From positions 434,001-498,000 of the forward strand of contig NZ_CP013380.1 in assembly GCF_001513745.1 (NCBI RefSeq): 64,000 nucleotides of DNA, given 5' to 3'. Numbering within the stretch: position 1 is the first letter of the stretch; every line of letters begins with the position of its first letter. The notes beneath the pieces are model-generated. The model was given only the letters and a program-made list of their open reading frames with translations. It did not search any database and was not told the DNA's origin. This DNA comes from Burkholderia humptydooensis (lineage in GTDB: Bacteria; Pseudomonadota; Gammaproteobacteria; Burkholderiales; Burkholderiaceae). The translations under genes were made by a program, and so were the position numbers. Below are positions 43,615 to 56,979 of this stretch, in pieces.

Positions 43615-43643
43615 TTTATACGACTATTCGATTCGACGGTCAA
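43615..43643 (-). promoter_or_regulatory. Sigma-70 promoter of the csp gene
   Basis: On the minus strand TTGACC (43643-43638), a 17-bp spacer and TATAAA (43620-43615) form a near-consensus promoter. It predicts a start near 43608 and a leader of about 140 nt. Confidence 0.8.
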
Positions 43644-43901
43644 TCGTCTTCGATCATGTCTCAGGGTTTTTCTTAGATAACCCAACATTAGAGCTTACAA
43701 AGCTTGCTAATGTCACGGATTTTTTGTAGGGGATGATCGAATTTTGCGTTCATTGCCCGGTGCAACCGTTAAACTACGCGCCGCGCGCGGATGGGTTGCT
43801 CCCGATCGGGCAACCTGTCCCCCCAAGAATGCATGCGCGGTGCCGTCCGGCTCGATCCCGGGCGGCGTGCCGACCTTGCTTGTTGAGACATAGGAGAGGT
43901 T

Positions 43902-45503
43902 GTGAAGAGTTCTATTCAACGGAACATCGGTCCGTTCGCCTTGATGCTGACAGGGCTGGGTTCGATCATCGGATCGGGCTGGCTGTTCGGCGCATGGAAG
44001 GCCGCCAAGATCGCCGGGCCCGCCGCCATCTGCGCGTGGATCATCGGCGCGGTCGTGATTCTCGCCATTGCGCTCACGTACGCCGAGCTCGGCGCGATGT
44101 TCCCCGAATCGGGCGGCATGGTGCGCTATGCGCGCTACTCGCACGGCTCGCTCGTCGGCTTCATCAGCGCGTGGGCGAACTGGATCGCGATCGTCTCGGT
44201 GATTCCGATCGAGGCCGAGGCGTCGATCCAGTACATGAGCACGTGGCCCTATGCGTGGGCGCACGCGCTCTTCGTCAACGGCGAGCTCACGACACCGGGG
44301 CTGCTGCTGTCCGCCGTCCTCGTCGTCATCTACTTCCTGCTCAATTACTGGGGCGTGAAGCTCTTCGCGCGTGCGAACACCGCGATCACGATCTTCAAGT
44401 TCCTGATTCCCGGCCTCACGATCGCGGGCCTGCTGCTGTCGAGCTTCCACGGCGAGAACCTCGGCACGGCGGGCGGTTCGGCGAGCTTCGCGCCGTACGG
44501 CTGGTCGGCCGTGCTGACGGCGGTCGCGACGAGCGGCATCGTATTCGCGTTCAACGGTTTCCAGAGCCCCGTGAACCTCGCCGGCGAAGCGCGCAACCCG
44601 TCGCGTAGCGTGCCGTTCGCGGTGATCTCGTCGATCCTGATCGCGCTCGTGATCTACGTGCTGCTGCAAGTGGCGTACATCGGCGCGGTGAACCCGGTCG
44701 ACGTCGCGAAGGGCTGGACGCATTTCAACTTCGCGTCGCCGTTCGCGGAGCTCGCGATCGCGCTGAACCTGAACTGGCTCGCGATCCTGCTGTACGTCGA
44801 CGCGTTCGTGAGCCCGAGCGGCACCGGCACGACCTACATGGCGACGACGACCCGCATGATCTACGCGATGGAACGCAACAACACGATGCCGAAGATCTTC
44901 GGCAGCGTGCATCCGCTGTACGGCGTGCCGCGTCCCGCGATGTGGTTCAACCTGATCGTGTCGTTCGTCTTCCTGTTCTTCTTCCGCGGCTGGAGCTCGC
45001 TCGCGGCGGTGATCTCGGTCGCGACCGTGATTTCGTACCTGACGGGCCCGATCAGCCTGATGGCGCTGCGCCGCGCGGCGACGGATCTCGAGCGTCCGCT
45101 GTCGATTCCGTGCATGAAGCTGATCGCGCCGTTCGCGTTCGTCTGCGCGTCGCTGATCCTGTACTGGGCGAAGTGGCCGCTGACGGGGGAGATCATCCTG
45201 CTGATGATCGTCGCGCTGCCCGTCTACTTCTATTACCAGGGCAAGGCTGGCTGGCAGGGCTGGGGCCGCGACCTGAAGGCCGCGTGGTGGCTCGTCGCGT
45301 ACCTGCCGACGATGGCCGTGCTGTCGCTCATCGGCAGTAAGGAGTTCGGCGGCCACGGCATGCTGCCTTACGGCTGGGACATGCTGGTCGTCGCGGCGAT
45401 CGCGCTCGTGTTCTATTACTGGGGCGTGAGCACCGGCTATCGCACCGAGTATCTCGACGAGCGCGAGTCGCGCGACGAGATCCTCGAAGGGGTCGGCGCG
45501 TAA
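43902..45503 (+). CDS. APC-family amino-acid permease
   Basis: A 533-residue transporter with about 12 helices. The first helix carries LTGLGSIIGSGWLFG, the backbone-binding loop of the APC superfamily. IVFAFNGFQSPVNLAGEARNP is the usual helix-6 region. The start codon is GTG at 43902 (MKSSIQRNIGPFALM), supported by AGGAGAGG 5 nt upstream. A C-terminal charged tail (RTEYLDERESRDEI) is cytoplasmic. The substrate cannot be read from sequence. Monocistronic, with a strong terminator. Confidence 0.92.
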   Translation: MKSSIQRNIGPFALMLTGLGSIIGSGWLFGAWKAAKIAGPAAICAWIIGAVVILAIALTYAELGAMFPESGGMVRYARYSHGSLVGFISAWANWIAIVSVIPIEAEASIQYMSTWPYAWAHALFVNGELTTPGLLLSAVLVVIYFLLNYWGVKLFARANTAITIFKFLIPGLTIAGLLLSSFHGENLGTAGGSASFAPYGWSAVLTAVATSGIVFAFNGFQSPVNLAGEARNPSRSVPFAVISSILIALVIYVLLQVAYIGAVNPVDVAKGWTHFNFASPFAELAIALNLNWLAILLYVDAFVSPSGTGTTYMATTTRMIYAMERNNTMPKIFGSVHPLYGVPRPAMWFNLIVSFVFLFFFRGWSSLAAVISVATVISYLTGPISLMALRRAATDLERPLSIPCMKLIAPFAFVCASLILYWAKWPLTGEIILLMIVALPVYFYYQGKAGWQGWGRDLKAAWWLVAYLPTMAVLSLIGSKEFGGHGMLPYGWDMLVVAAIALVFYYWGVSTGYRTEYLDERESRDEILEGVGA

Positions 45504-45555
45504 TCGCGCGATCCGTCGCCCGAGATCGCCGGCGGCGGAGGCCGAATCTTCCGAA

Positions 45556-45595
45556 CGAAGCTCGCCCGGGATGTCCCGGGCGGGCTTCGTGTTTT
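45556..45595 (+). terminator. Strong terminator of the APC permease gene
   Basis: A 16-bp stem (CGAAGCTCGCCCGGGA / TCCCGGGCGGGCTTCG) with a single G-U pair and a two-base loop is followed by TGTTTT. It lies about 50 nt past the permease stop. Confidence 0.9.
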
Positions 45596-45614
45596 GGGAC
45601 GATTCTCGCGCCTG

Positions 45615-46403
45615 TCAGGCCGCCGAGTCGAACACGTAGTTCGTCATCGCGAGCACGCGCTGATACGTGCCGAGCGACTGGACCCTCAGCCGATAGTCGT
45701 CGTCCGCCGCGCCGAGCGCCGCGAACACGGGCAACAGGTGCTCGTCGGTCGGATGCATCAGCGCCGCGTGCGGCGCCTGGCGGCGGTAGTCGAGGAGCGC
45801 GTCGACGTCGCGCGCGGCGAGCTTTTCCTCGAACCAGCCGGTGAATTCGGCGACGCGCGGGTCCGCGTCCCCGGGCGCGGCCGAGAAATCCGCCGCGCGC
45901 AGGTTGTGCGTGATCTGGCCCGAGCCGATCACCATCACGCCGTCGTCGCGCAGCGGCCGCAGCGCGCGGCCGACGCGAAAGTGGTGCGCGGCATCGGCGC
46001 GCGGCTGGATCGACAACTGCGCGACGGGCACGTCGGCGTGCGGGAACATCAGCAGCATCGGCACCCATGCGCCGTGGTCGAGGCCGTGCGGCGTGGCGGC
46101 GGTCTCGATGCCCGCGTCGCCCAGCAGCGCAGCCGCGCGGGCCGCGACGTCGGGCGCGCCGGGCGCCGGATAGCGGATTTCATAGAGCGCGTGCGGAAAG
46201 CCGTAGAAATCGTGGATCGTCTCGGGCCGCTCGGCGGTGCTGACGGCGGGCTGCTGCGTGAGCCAGTGCGCGGACAACATCAGCACCGCGCGCGGGCGCG
46301 GCAGTTCGCCGCCGAGCGCGGTGAACGCGCCGGACGGCAGCGCCGGGTCGATCGGCAGCGTCGGCGCGCCGTGCGACAGATAAAGGGACGGAAGGCGGTT
46401 CAT
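45615..46403 (-). CDS. LigB/DODA-type extradiol dioxygenase (YgiD-like)
   Basis: A 262-residue class III extradiol ring-cleavage dioxygenase. LYLSHGAPTL (His), LMLSAHWLT (His) and GSGQITHNL (His) form the metal site, as in E. coli YgiD (4,5-DOPA dioxygenase). The start at ATG 46403 gives MNRLPSLYLSHG; the frame is open 17 codons earlier. No aromatic-catabolism genes are adjacent, so the physiological substrate is unknown. Confidence 0.9.
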   Translation of the reverse strand: MNRLPSLYLSHGAPTLPIDPALPSGAFTALGGELPRPRAVLMLSAHWLTQQPAVSTAERPETIHDFYGFPHALYEIRYPAPGAPDVAARAAALLGDAGIETAATPHGLDHGAWVPMLLMFPHADVPVAQLSIQPRADAAHHFRVGRALRPLRDDGVMVIGSGQITHNLRAADFSAAPGDADPRVAEFTGWFEEKLAARDVDALLDYRRQAPHAALMHPTDEHLLPVFAALGAADDDYRLRVQSLGTYQRVLAMTNYVFDSAA

Positions 46404-46666
46404 GATGATCGGGACTGCTGCGAAATGATATTGCCTACGACTATAGGCTCGCACCGATCATTGATAAATGCGAAAAATGGATTTGATTGTATCTCTTTTG
46501 TTGTTAATCGTGCGACCGCAGCGGTGCGGTTCCCGATTCCTTGCCGCGGCGCGACGCAGCGAGGCGCGGCTGCGCAGGAACGAAGACCACGGACAGAACG
46601 GATGGAGTCGGCGAGCAAGCCGACGCGGAACGGAAACGCCGCCGTCCCGGCTGGGACGCGACGGCG

Positions 46667-47263
46667 TCAGCCGTGCTCGCGCAGCCCCTGCCAGGGCGCG
46701 GTGAGCGGCGCGCCGAGCGCGAACATGTCGAGCACGCGCGCGACCGTATGGTCGACCATCTCGTCGATCGTCTTCGGCATCGCGTAGAACGCGGGCAGCG
46801 GCGGGAAGATCACGCCGCCCATCTCGGTGACGGCCGTCATGTTGCGCAGATGCGCGAGGTTGAACGGCGTTTCGCGCACGAGCAGCACGAGCCGGCGGCG
46901 CTCCTTCAGCACGACGTCGGCGGCGCGGGTGATGAGGTTGTCGGACAGCCCGTGCGCGATGCTCGCGAGCGTCCTCATCGAGCACGGCGCGACGATCATG
47001 CCGTCGGTCGCGAACGAGCCGGACGCGATGCTCGCGCCGACGTCGCGCACCGAATGGACGACGTCGGCGCGCGCCAGCACGTCGTCCCTCGGCAACTGCA
47101 GTTCGTGCTGGATGTTGAGCCAGCCGGCGCTCGAGATCAGCAGGTGCGTTTCGACGCCGCCCGAGGCGCGCAGCATGTCGAGCATGCGCACGCCGTAGAT
47201 CGCGCCGGTGGCGCCCGTGATCGCGACGATCAGGCGCCGCGGCGGCGCCGGGCGGGGCTCCAT
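46667..47263 (-). CDS. ubiX: UbiX, flavin prenyltransferase
   Basis: A 198-residue UbiX/Pad1 protein. It prenylates FMN to make the cofactor of UbiD-type decarboxylases in ubiquinone synthesis. Signatures are RLIVAITGATGAIYGVRML, APCSMRTLASIAHG, LVLLVRETPFNLAHLRNM and MPKTIDEMVDHTVARVLD. Last gene of the hemA-prfA-prmC-grxD-ubiX cluster on the minus strand, starting 13 nt after grxD. Confidence 0.95.
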   Translation of the reverse strand: MEPRPAPPRRLIVAITGATGAIYGVRMLDMLRASGGVETHLLISSAGWLNIQHELQLPRDDVLARADVVHSVRDVGASIASGSFATDGMIVAPCSMRTLASIAHGLSDNLITRAADVVLKERRRLVLLVRETPFNLAHLRNMTAVTEMGGVIFPPLPAFYAMPKTIDEMVDHTVARVLDMFALGAPLTAPWQGLREHG

Positions 47264-47276
47264 CGGAGGGGCGCGA

Positions 47277-47585
47277 TCAGGCGGTGAAGAGCTGCTGCAG
47301 CTCGCCCGACTGGTACATCTCCATCATGATGTCCGAGCCGCCGACGAATTCGCCCTTCACGTAAAGCTGCGGGATCGTCGGCCAGTTCGAGAATTCCTTG
47401 ATGCCCTGGCGGATCTCCTCGTCTTCGAGGACGTTGACCGTCTTGAACTGGTCGACGCCGCACGCCTTCAGCACCTGGACGGCGCGGCCCGAGAAGCCGC
47501 ACATCGGGAATTGCGCGGTGCCTTTCATGAAGAGCACGACCGGGTTTTCGTCGACGATTTGCTTGATGCGTTGTTGGGTGTCCAT
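47277..47585 (-). CDS. grxD: Monothiol glutaredoxin GrxD (Grx4)
   Basis: A 102-residue monothiol glutaredoxin with the CGFS active site in [35 protein letters not shown] is the glutathione-binding region. Grx4-type proteins hold and transfer [2Fe-2S] clusters with glutathione. It lies between prmC and ubiX in a conserved beta-proteobacterial order. Confidence 0.97.
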   Translation of the reverse strand: MDTQQRIKQIVDENPVVLFMKGTAQFPMCGFSGRAVQVLKACGVDQFKTVNVLEDEEIRQGIKEFSNWPTIPQLYVKGEFVGGSDIMMEMYQSGELQQLFTA

Positions 47586-47663
47586 GACTGACCTTGCTGT
47601 AGCTGGGCGTGAATGAGAAATGATACTGGATTTCCCTTGGGCTGGCGGGCGCCGGGCGCCGCG

Positions 47664-48509
47664 TCAGCCGGGCAGGCGGCCGCCCGTCGCGCGCTCGATC
47701 GACGCGAGATCCGCGAGCGATTCGACGTCGGCGAAGCCCGCCGCGCCGAGGAGCGCGCGCACCGCGGCGGCCTGATCGTAACCGTGTTCGATCCACAGCG
47801 CGCCGCCCGGCGCGACGAACGCATGCGCGCCCGCAACGATCGCGCGGATCGCGGCGAGCCCGTCGCGCTCGTCGGTGAGCGCGCCGCGCGGCTCGAAGCG
47901 CAGGTCGCCCTCGGCGAGGTGCGGATCGTGCCGCGCGATGTACGGCGGGTTGCTGACGACGACGTGAAAGCGCAGGCCGGGATCGAGCGCCGCGTACCAG
48001 TCGCTTTCGAGAAACCGCAGCGGGCCGCCCGGGCGCGCCGGATCGAGCAGCTTGCGCGCGTTGCGGCGCGCGACGTCGAGCGCGGTGGCTGACCGGTCGA
48101 GCGCCCACACGCGCGCGTCGGGCCGCCCGGACGCGATCGACACCGCGATCGCGCCGCTGCCCGTGCCGAGATCGAGCACGCACGGCGACGCGATGCCGTC
48201 GATCGCGTCGAGCGCCGTCTCGACGAGCAGCTCCGTTTCCGGGCGCGGGATCAGCACGTCCGGCGTGACGTCGAATTCGAGGCCGAAGAACTCGCGCGCG
48301 CCGGTGAGCTGCGCGATGGGCTCGCCCGCCGCGCGGCGCGCTTCGAGCGCCAGATAGCGCTCGATCGCCGCCGCGTCGAGCGGCTCGTCGGCGCGCGTGA
48401 TGAGCTGCGTGCGGGTCCAGCCGAGCGCGTGCGCGAGCAGGACCCGCGCGTCGAGCGCATCGAGCGGCGACGCGCGCAGCAGCTCGGCGGCGGTGGCGGG
48501 CGTCGTCAT
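47664..48509 (-). CDS. prmC: PrmC, release-factor glutamine methyltransferase
   Basis: A 281-residue PrmC/HemK. The N-terminal helical domain recognises the release factor. Motif I is [16 protein letters not shown] and the catalytic motif is VVSNPPYIA. It methylates the GGQ glutamine of RF1 and RF2. Its ATG overlaps the prfA stop (48506-48509), so enzyme and substrate are translationally coupled. Confidence 0.97.
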   Translation of the reverse strand: MTTPATAAELLRASPLDALDARVLLAHALGWTRTQLITRADEPLDAAAIERYLALEARRAAGEPIAQLTGAREFFGLEFDVTPDVLIPRPETELLVETALDAIDGIASPCVLDLGTGSGAIAVSIASGRPDARVWALDRSATALDVARRNARKLLDPARPGGPLRFLESDWYAALDPGLRFHVVVSNPPYIARHDPHLAEGDLRFEPRGALTDERDGLAAIRAIVAGAHAFVAPGGALWIEHGYDQAAAVRALLGAAGFADVESLADLASIERATGGRLPG

Positions 48510-49588
48510 TCGGCGTCGCCGAGCGACGCGAGCAGCTCGGCCTGATGCTCGCTGACGAGCGCGGCGATCAACTCGTCGAGGTCGCCGTCCATGATCTGCT
48601 CGAGCTTGTACAGCGTCAGGTTGATCCGGTGATCGGTCATCCGGCCCTGCGGGAAGTTGTACGTGCGAATCCGCTCGGAGCGGTCGCCCGAGCCGATCAG
48701 GCTCTTGCGCGTGGCCGCTTCCTTCGCGTGCTGCTCGTGATACTGCTTGTCCTTGATCCGCGCGGCGAGCACCTTCAGCGCGCGATCCTTGTTCTTGTGC
48801 TGCGAGCGGTCGTCCTGGCACTCGACGACGATCCCCGTCGGAATGTGCGTGACGCGCACCGCCGAATCGGTCTTGTTGATGTGCTGGCCGCCCGCGCCCG
48901 ACGCGCGGAACGTGTCGATCCGCAGATCGGCCGGATTGATCTCGACTTCGCCGATCTCGTCGGCTTCCGGCATCACCGCGACCGTGCACGCGGACGTGTG
49001 GATGCGGCCCTGCGTTTCGGTCGCGGGCACGCGCTGCACGCGGTGGCCGCCCGATTCGAACTTCAGGCGCGAGTACGCGCCATAGCCCGCGATCCGCACG
49101 ATCACTTCCTTGTAGCCGCCGAGGTCCGACGGGCTCTCCGACATCATCTCGACCTGCCAGCGCTGCCGCTCCGCGTAGCGCAGGTACATCCGCAGCAGGT
49201 CGCCCGCGAAGAGGGCCGATTCGTCGCCGCCCGTGCCCGCGCGGATTTCGACGAAGATGTTGCGCTCGTCGTTCGGGTCCTTCGGCAGCAGCATCGTCTG
49301 CAGCTCGGCCGCGAGGCGGCTCATCCGGTCGCGCGCGCCGCGCAGCTCGTCCTCGGCGAAGTCGCGCATCGAGGCGTCGGCGAGCAGTTCCTGCGCGGCG
49401 AGCTCGTCGGCGCGCGCCTGGCGCCACTGCGCGTAATGCTCGACGACAGGGCCGATCTCCGCGTGCTCGCGCGTCAGCTTGCGATACTGGTCGAGGTCCG
49501 CGGTGACGTTCTCGCGGCTCAACAGGTCGTTCAGTTCGGCCAGCCGGGTTGTGAGCTGGTCGAGCTTGCTTTGCATGCTCGTCTTCAT
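48506..49588 (-). CDS. prfA: PrfA, peptide chain release factor 1
   Basis: A 360-residue RF1. The catalytic GGQ lies in [19 protein letters not shown], and the codon-recognition region includes [20 protein letters not shown]. It terminates translation at UAA and UAG. The start [12 protein letters not shown] at 49588 is used because it gives the usual family length; an internal Met follows four codons later. It is followed by prmC with a 4-nt overlap. Confidence 0.98.
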   Translation of the reverse strand: MKTSMQSKLDQLTTRLAELNDLLSRENVTADLDQYRKLTREHAEIGPVVEHYAQWRQARADELAAQELLADASMRDFAEDELRGARDRMSRLAAELQTMLLPKDPNDERNIFVEIRAGTGGDESALFAGDLLRMYLRYAERQRWQVEMMSESPSDLGGYKEVIVRIAGYGAYSRLKFESGGHRVQRVPATETQGRIHTSACTVAVMPEADEIGEVEINPADLRIDTFRASGAGGQHINKTDSAVRVTHIPTGIVVECQDDRSQHKNKDRALKVLAARIKDKQYHEQHAKEAATRKSLIGSGDRSERIRTYNFPQGRMTDHRINLTLYKLEQIMDGDLDELIAALVSEHQAELLASLGDAE

Positions 49589-49656
49589 GGTGCGGAGCGA
49601 TGCTCCCAGGGAGGAATTCGAAAAGGGGAAGGAGGGGACGGGCAGGCCGGGCGCCG

Positions 49657-51536
<1,880 letters not shown>

Positions 51537-51791
51537 ATGAACTGGTTTGGAATCGTCGTGCTGGGCTTTGCCGTCGGCCTGCTCGGCTCGGCGCTCAATC
51601 CGCTGCGGCGGCTGAGCCGCGCGTCGCTGTGGCTCGCGGTCGCGGCGGGCGTGCTCGGCGCCGCGGCCGCGAAGATGGCAGGCAATGTCGCAGGACTCTT
51701 TTACGATGGCGAGACGCTCGAATGGCCGGTCTGCACTGCCGCCGCGCTTTTCGCCGTTGCCGTGACGGTGGGCCTGTCGGCCCGCCGCTGA
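51537..51791 (+). CDS. Small hydrophobic membrane protein
   Basis: An 84-residue protein with three probable transmembrane helices (WFGIVVLGFAVGLLGSALNP, SLWLAVAAGVLGAAAAKMAG, CTAAALFAVAVTVGLSA). Size and Gly/Ala-rich helices resemble the GlsB/YeaQ/YmgE group of stress-linked membrane proteins, but the match is weak. GAAAGAGG precedes the ATG. It lies 18 nt before the aminopeptidase P gene and is probably co-transcribed with it. Confidence 0.75.
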   Translation: MNWFGIVVLGFAVGLLGSALNPLRRLSRASLWLAVAAGVLGAAAAKMAGNVAGLFYDGETLEWPVCTAAALFAVAVTVGLSARR

Positions 51792-51809
51792 ACGTTTGCA
51801 GGTGAAATC

Positions 51810-53624
51810 ATGAATGCCCGACTTCCCGATCCGTCGCCCGTGCCGGCGCGTCTTGCCCTGTTGCGCGGCGCGATGGCGCGCGAGGATCTGACCGCCTACG
51901 TGGTGCCGTCCGCCGATCCCCATTTGTCCGAATATTTGCCCGAGCGCTGGCAGGCGCGTCAATGGCTGTCGGGCTTCACCGGCTCGGTCGGCACGCTCGT
52001 CGTGACCGCCGATTTCGCGGGCCTCTGGGTCGACAGCCGCTACTGGGTGCAGGCCGAGGCGCAGCTCGCCGGCACGGGCGTCGCACTGATGAAGATAGCG
52101 GGCGGCCAGCAGACGCAGCCGCACGTCGAATGGCTCGCCGAGCACGTGCCCGAGGGCACGACGGTCGGCGTCGACGGCGCGGTGCTCGGCGTCGCGGCGG
52201 CGCGCGCGCTGACGTCGGCGCTCACGCCGCGCGGCATCGTGCTGCGCACCGATCTCGACCTGCTCGACGCGATCTGGCCGCAGCGCCCGTCGCTGCCCGA
52301 CGACGCGGTGTTCGAGCATGCGGCGCCGCAGGCCGACACGGCCCGCGCGGGCAAGCTCGCGCAGGTGCGCCGCGCGATGCAGGAGCAGGGCGCGCAGTGG
52401 CACTTCGTGTCGACGCTCGACGATCTCGCGTGGCTCTTCAACCTGCGCGGCGCCGACGTCAACTACAACCCGGTGTTCGTCGCGCATGCGCTCGTCGGCC
52501 TCGAGCGCGCGACGCTGTTCGTCGCCGACGGCAAGGTGTCGGCCGAGCTTGCGACGTCGCTCGCGCGGGACGGCGTCGACGTGAAGCCGTATGACGCCGC
52601 GGCCGCGGCGCTCGCCGCGCTGCCCGAGGGCGCGGGGCTGCTGATCGATCCGCGCCGCGTGACGTACGGGCTGCTGCAGGCGGTGCCGCAGCAGGTGCGC
52701 GTGATCGAGGCGGTGAATCCGTCGACGTTCGCGAAGTCGCGCAAGACGCCCGCCGAGATCGAGCACGTGCGCGCGACGATGGAGCACGACGGCGCGGCGC
52801 TCGCCGAATTCTTCGCATGGTTCGAGCGCGCGCTCGGCCGCGAGACGATCACCGAGCTGACGATCGACGAGCAGCTCACGGCCGCGCGCGCGCGCCGGCC
52901 GGGCTACGTGTCGCCGAGCTTCGCGACGATCGCGGGCTTCAACGCGAACGGCGCGATGCCGCACTATCGCGCGACGCGCGCCGCGCACGCGACGATCGAA
53001 GGCGACGGCCTGCTGCTCGTCGATTCGGGCGGCCAGTATCTGAGCGGGACGACCGACATCACGCGCGTCGTGCCGGTCGGCGCGATCGGCGACGCGCATC
53101 GGCGTGATTTCACGATCGTGCTGAAGGCGATGATGGCGCTGTCGCGCGCGCGCTTTCCGCGCGGCATCCGCTCGCCGATGCTCGATGCGATCGCGCGCGC
53201 GCCGATGTGGGCGGCCGGGCTCGACTACGGGCACGGCACGGGGCACGGCGTCGGCTATTTCCTGAACGTCCACGAGGGGCCGCAGGTGATCTCGCACTAT
53301 GCGTCCGCCGAGCCGTACACGGCGATGGAAGAGGGGATGATCACGTCGATCGAGCCGGGCGTGTACCGGCCAGGCAAGTGGGGCGTGCGGATCGAGAATC
53401 TCGTCGTGAACCGCGCGGCGGGCCGGACCGAGTTCGGCGACTTCCTCGAATTCGAGACGCTGACGCTCTGCCCGATCGACACGCGCTGCGTGCTGCCCGC
53501 GCTCCTCGACGACGGCGAGCGCGCGTGGCTGAACGCGTATCATGCGACGGTGCGCGAGCGGGTCGGCAAGCACGTGTCGGGCGACGCGAAGGCGTGGCTC
53601 GACGCGCGCACGCAGCCGATCTGA
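51810..53624 (+). CDS. Aminopeptidase P family protein (M24B, XPNPEP1-like)
   Basis: A 604-residue three-domain Xaa-Pro aminopeptidase. Two creatinase-like N-terminal domains are followed by the pita-bread domain. The five metal ligands are visible: Asp in LLVDSGGQYL, Asp in GTTDITR, His in GHGTGHGVGYFLNVHEGP, Glu in ITSIEPGVY and Glu in VRIENLVV. It cleaves N-terminal residues before proline. The three-domain layout is that of the eukaryotic cytosolic enzyme type, also frequent in proteobacteria. Confidence 0.95.
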   Translation: MNARLPDPSPVPARLALLRGAMAREDLTAYVVPSADPHLSEYLPERWQARQWLSGFTGSVGTLVVTADFAGLWVDSRYWVQAEAQLAGTGVALMKIAGGQQTQPHVEWLAEHVPEGTTVGVDGAVLGVAAARALTSALTPRGIVLRTDLDLLDAIWPQRPSLPDDAVFEHAAPQADTARAGKLAQVRRAMQEQGAQWHFVSTLDDLAWLFNLRGADVNYNPVFVAHALVGLERATLFVADGKVSAELATSLARDGVDVKPYDAAAAALAALPEGAGLLIDPRRVTYGLLQAVPQQVRVIEAVNPSTFAKSRKTPAEIEHVRATMEHDGAALAEFFAWFERALGRETITELTIDEQLTAARARRPGYVSPSFATIAGFNANGAMPHYRATRAAHATIEGDGLLLVDSGGQYLSGTTDITRVVPVGAIGDAHRRDFTIVLKAMMALSRARFPRGIRSPMLDAIARAPMWAAGLDYGHGTGHGVGYFLNVHEGPQVISHYASAEPYTAMEEGMITSIEPGVYRPGKWGVRIENLVVNRAAGRTEFGDFLEFETLTLCPIDTRCVLPALLDDGERAWLNAYHATVRERVGKHVSGDAKAWLDARTQPI

Positions 53625-53731
53625 CGGGCGCGCGGCCGCCGACGCCGCCCGACGCCGGTCCGCCGGCGACGGCGCGACAGCGGCGCGGCAGGCGGGACGA
53701 ATGATCGAGCGATAAAAACGGAGGGCGACGC

Positions 53732-54283
53732 ATGGCGAAGGCGGCGGTGATCGTGGTGGACATGCAGCGCGGGCTGTTGCAGCGGGCGAAGCCCGCGTAT
53801 CGGCTGGACGAGGTCGTCGCGGGCATCAACCGGCTGACGGCGGCGGCGCGCGCGGCGGGCGCGCCCGTGTGCTTCGTGCAGCACGACGGCGGCGCGGACG
53901 ACGACGTCGTGCCCGGCACGCCCGGCTGGCAACTGCACGCGGATCTCGTGTGCGCGGGTGCCGACTGGCGAATCCGCAAGCGCGAGAGCGACGCTTTCCA
54001 CGACACGCCGCTTGCCGCGCAGCTCGGCGCGCACGGCGTCGACGCGGTCGTGATCTGCGGCTACGCGTCGGAGTTCTGCGTCGATTCGGCGGCGCGCCGC
54101 GCGGCGCTCCTCGGCTACCGGACGACGGTCGTCTCCGACCTGCATACGACGAACGACCGCGCGCACCTGAGCGCGGCACAAGTCGTCGCGCATCACAATT
54201 TCATCTGGAACAACTGTTCGTTTTCGGGCAACGGCGTCGCACCGCGGCCGCTCGACGACGTGCTCGCCACGGAGTTCGCATGA
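53732..54283 (+). CDS. Isochorismatase-like cysteine hydrolase
   Basis: A 183-residue cysteine hydrolase. The catalytic triad is visible as Asp in VIVVDMQRGLL, Lys in WRIRKRESDAF and Cys in VICGYASEFCVDSAARRA. Related enzymes act on nicotinamide, ureidoacrylate or N-carbamoyl compounds; the substrate here is unknown. GGAGGG lies ahead of the ATG. The stop overlaps the start of the HAD hydrolase gene (ATGA, 54280-54283). Confidence 0.92.
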   Translation: MAKAAVIVVDMQRGLLQRAKPAYRLDEVVAGINRLTAAARAAGAPVCFVQHDGGADDDVVPGTPGWQLHADLVCAGADWRIRKRESDAFHDTPLAAQLGAHGVDAVVICGYASEFCVDSAARRAALLGYRTTVVSDLHTTNDRAHLSAAQVVAHHNFIWNNCSFSGNGVAPRPLDDVLATEFA

Positions 54284-54903
54284 CCATCAAGGCAGTCGTG
54301 TTCGATTTCGGCGGCGTGCTGATCGACTGGAGTCCCGAGTATCTGTACAGGCAACTGATTCCCGATGAAGTCGAGCGGCGCTGGTTCCTCACGCACGTGT
54401 GCGGGACGGACTGGGTGGTCAGGCAGGACGGCGGCCAGACGATCGAGGCGGGAACCGACGAGCGCGTCGCGCAGTTCCCCGAGCACGAAGCGCTGATCCG
54501 TGCGTTCTACGCGCGCTGGCACGAGATGATCGGCGGCGAGCTCGCGGGCGGCGCTGCGCTCGTCGACAGGCTCGACGCGCACGGCGTGCCGCTCTTCGGG
54601 CTCACGAACTGGTCCGCGCAGACGTTTCCGTATGCGTGGGAGAACTTTCCGGTGCTGCGGCGCTTCAAGGACATCGTCGTGTCCGGCCGCGTGAAGCTCG
54701 TGAAGCCCGATCCGGCGATCTACCGCGAGATGCACGCGCGGATCGTGCCGCACGTGCCGGGCGTCGCGCCGCACGAGCTCGTCTTCATCGACGACAACGC
54801 GACGAACGCCGCGGCCGCGACCGCGCTCGGCTGGCACGGGATTCACCACACGAGCGCCGAAGCGACTCAGGCGCGGCTGCGCGAGCTGGGCGTGCCCGGC
54901 TGA
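54280..54903 (+). CDS. HAD-superfamily hydrolase
   Basis: A 207-residue HAD hydrolase of subclass IA3 type. Motif I is VVFDFGGVLIDW, with Gly in place of the usual second Asp, as in epoxide-hydrolase-N-terminal-like and haloacid dehalogenase-like members. Motif II is GLTNWS, the motif III lysine lies in KLVKPDPAIY, and motif IV is FIDDNATN. The missing second Asp makes phosphatase activity less certain. Translationally coupled to the isochorismatase-like gene. Confidence 0.9.
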   Translation: MTIKAVVFDFGGVLIDWSPEYLYRQLIPDEVERRWFLTHVCGTDWVVRQDGGQTIEAGTDERVAQFPEHEALIRAFYARWHEMIGGELAGGAALVDRLDAHGVPLFGLTNWSAQTFPYAWENFPVLRRFKDIVVSGRVKLVKPDPAIYREMHARIVPHVPGVAPHELVFIDDNATNAAAATALGWHGIHHTSAEATQARLRELGVPG

Positions 54904-54977
54904 CGACGCGGCGAAGCGTCGGCGCGTCGGCGCGGGACGGCTGCGCGGCGGACTTGGCGCGCGCCGCGCGCCGGCCG

Positions 54978-56645
<1,668 letters not shown>

Positions 56646-56979
56646 CTGCGTGATTGAAAGAGTGGAAATTCACGCGGCCGCGCGCCGGCTGGGCCGGCGG
56701 CGACGACGTGCGGATTCGGTTCGTGGAAGCGGCCGCGGCGCATCATCCCGACGCCGGCGGCGGTGCCGCGGTTGCGCGGCGCAAGCCGACATTGTACTCG
56801 GCGCGCCGCGGGCTGGCTGCGCCGGCGTCGGGACGACGCGCCGCGGCCGCGTCGATATCGATACGATGTCGGCCGTCGTCGGATTCGGCGTTGCATCGAA
56901 CGTGCACCGGCGGGAGCGATGCCGATCCGGCGGAGCTTGCTCCGCTTCGCGGCGGCGTCGGCCGGGTCGCCGCCGCCGG
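56646..56979. other. Gene-free GC-rich stretch upstream of ettA
   Basis: About 330 bp between ettA and the DUF3761 gene, both on the minus strand. It should contain the ettA promoter. I see no gene, RNA or clear regulatory motif. Confidence 0.4.

Larger units (their letters stand above)
43468..43901. other. Divergent intergenic region: csp leader and permease upstream region
   Basis: About 430 bp. The left third is the probable transcribed leader of the csp gene (minus), and an AT-rich section (43570-43735) contains its promoter. The right part precedes the GTG-started permease and contains an imperfect inverted repeat (GGTTGCTCCCG/CGGGCAACC, about 43794-43815). No coding gene is seen. Confidence 0.6.
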
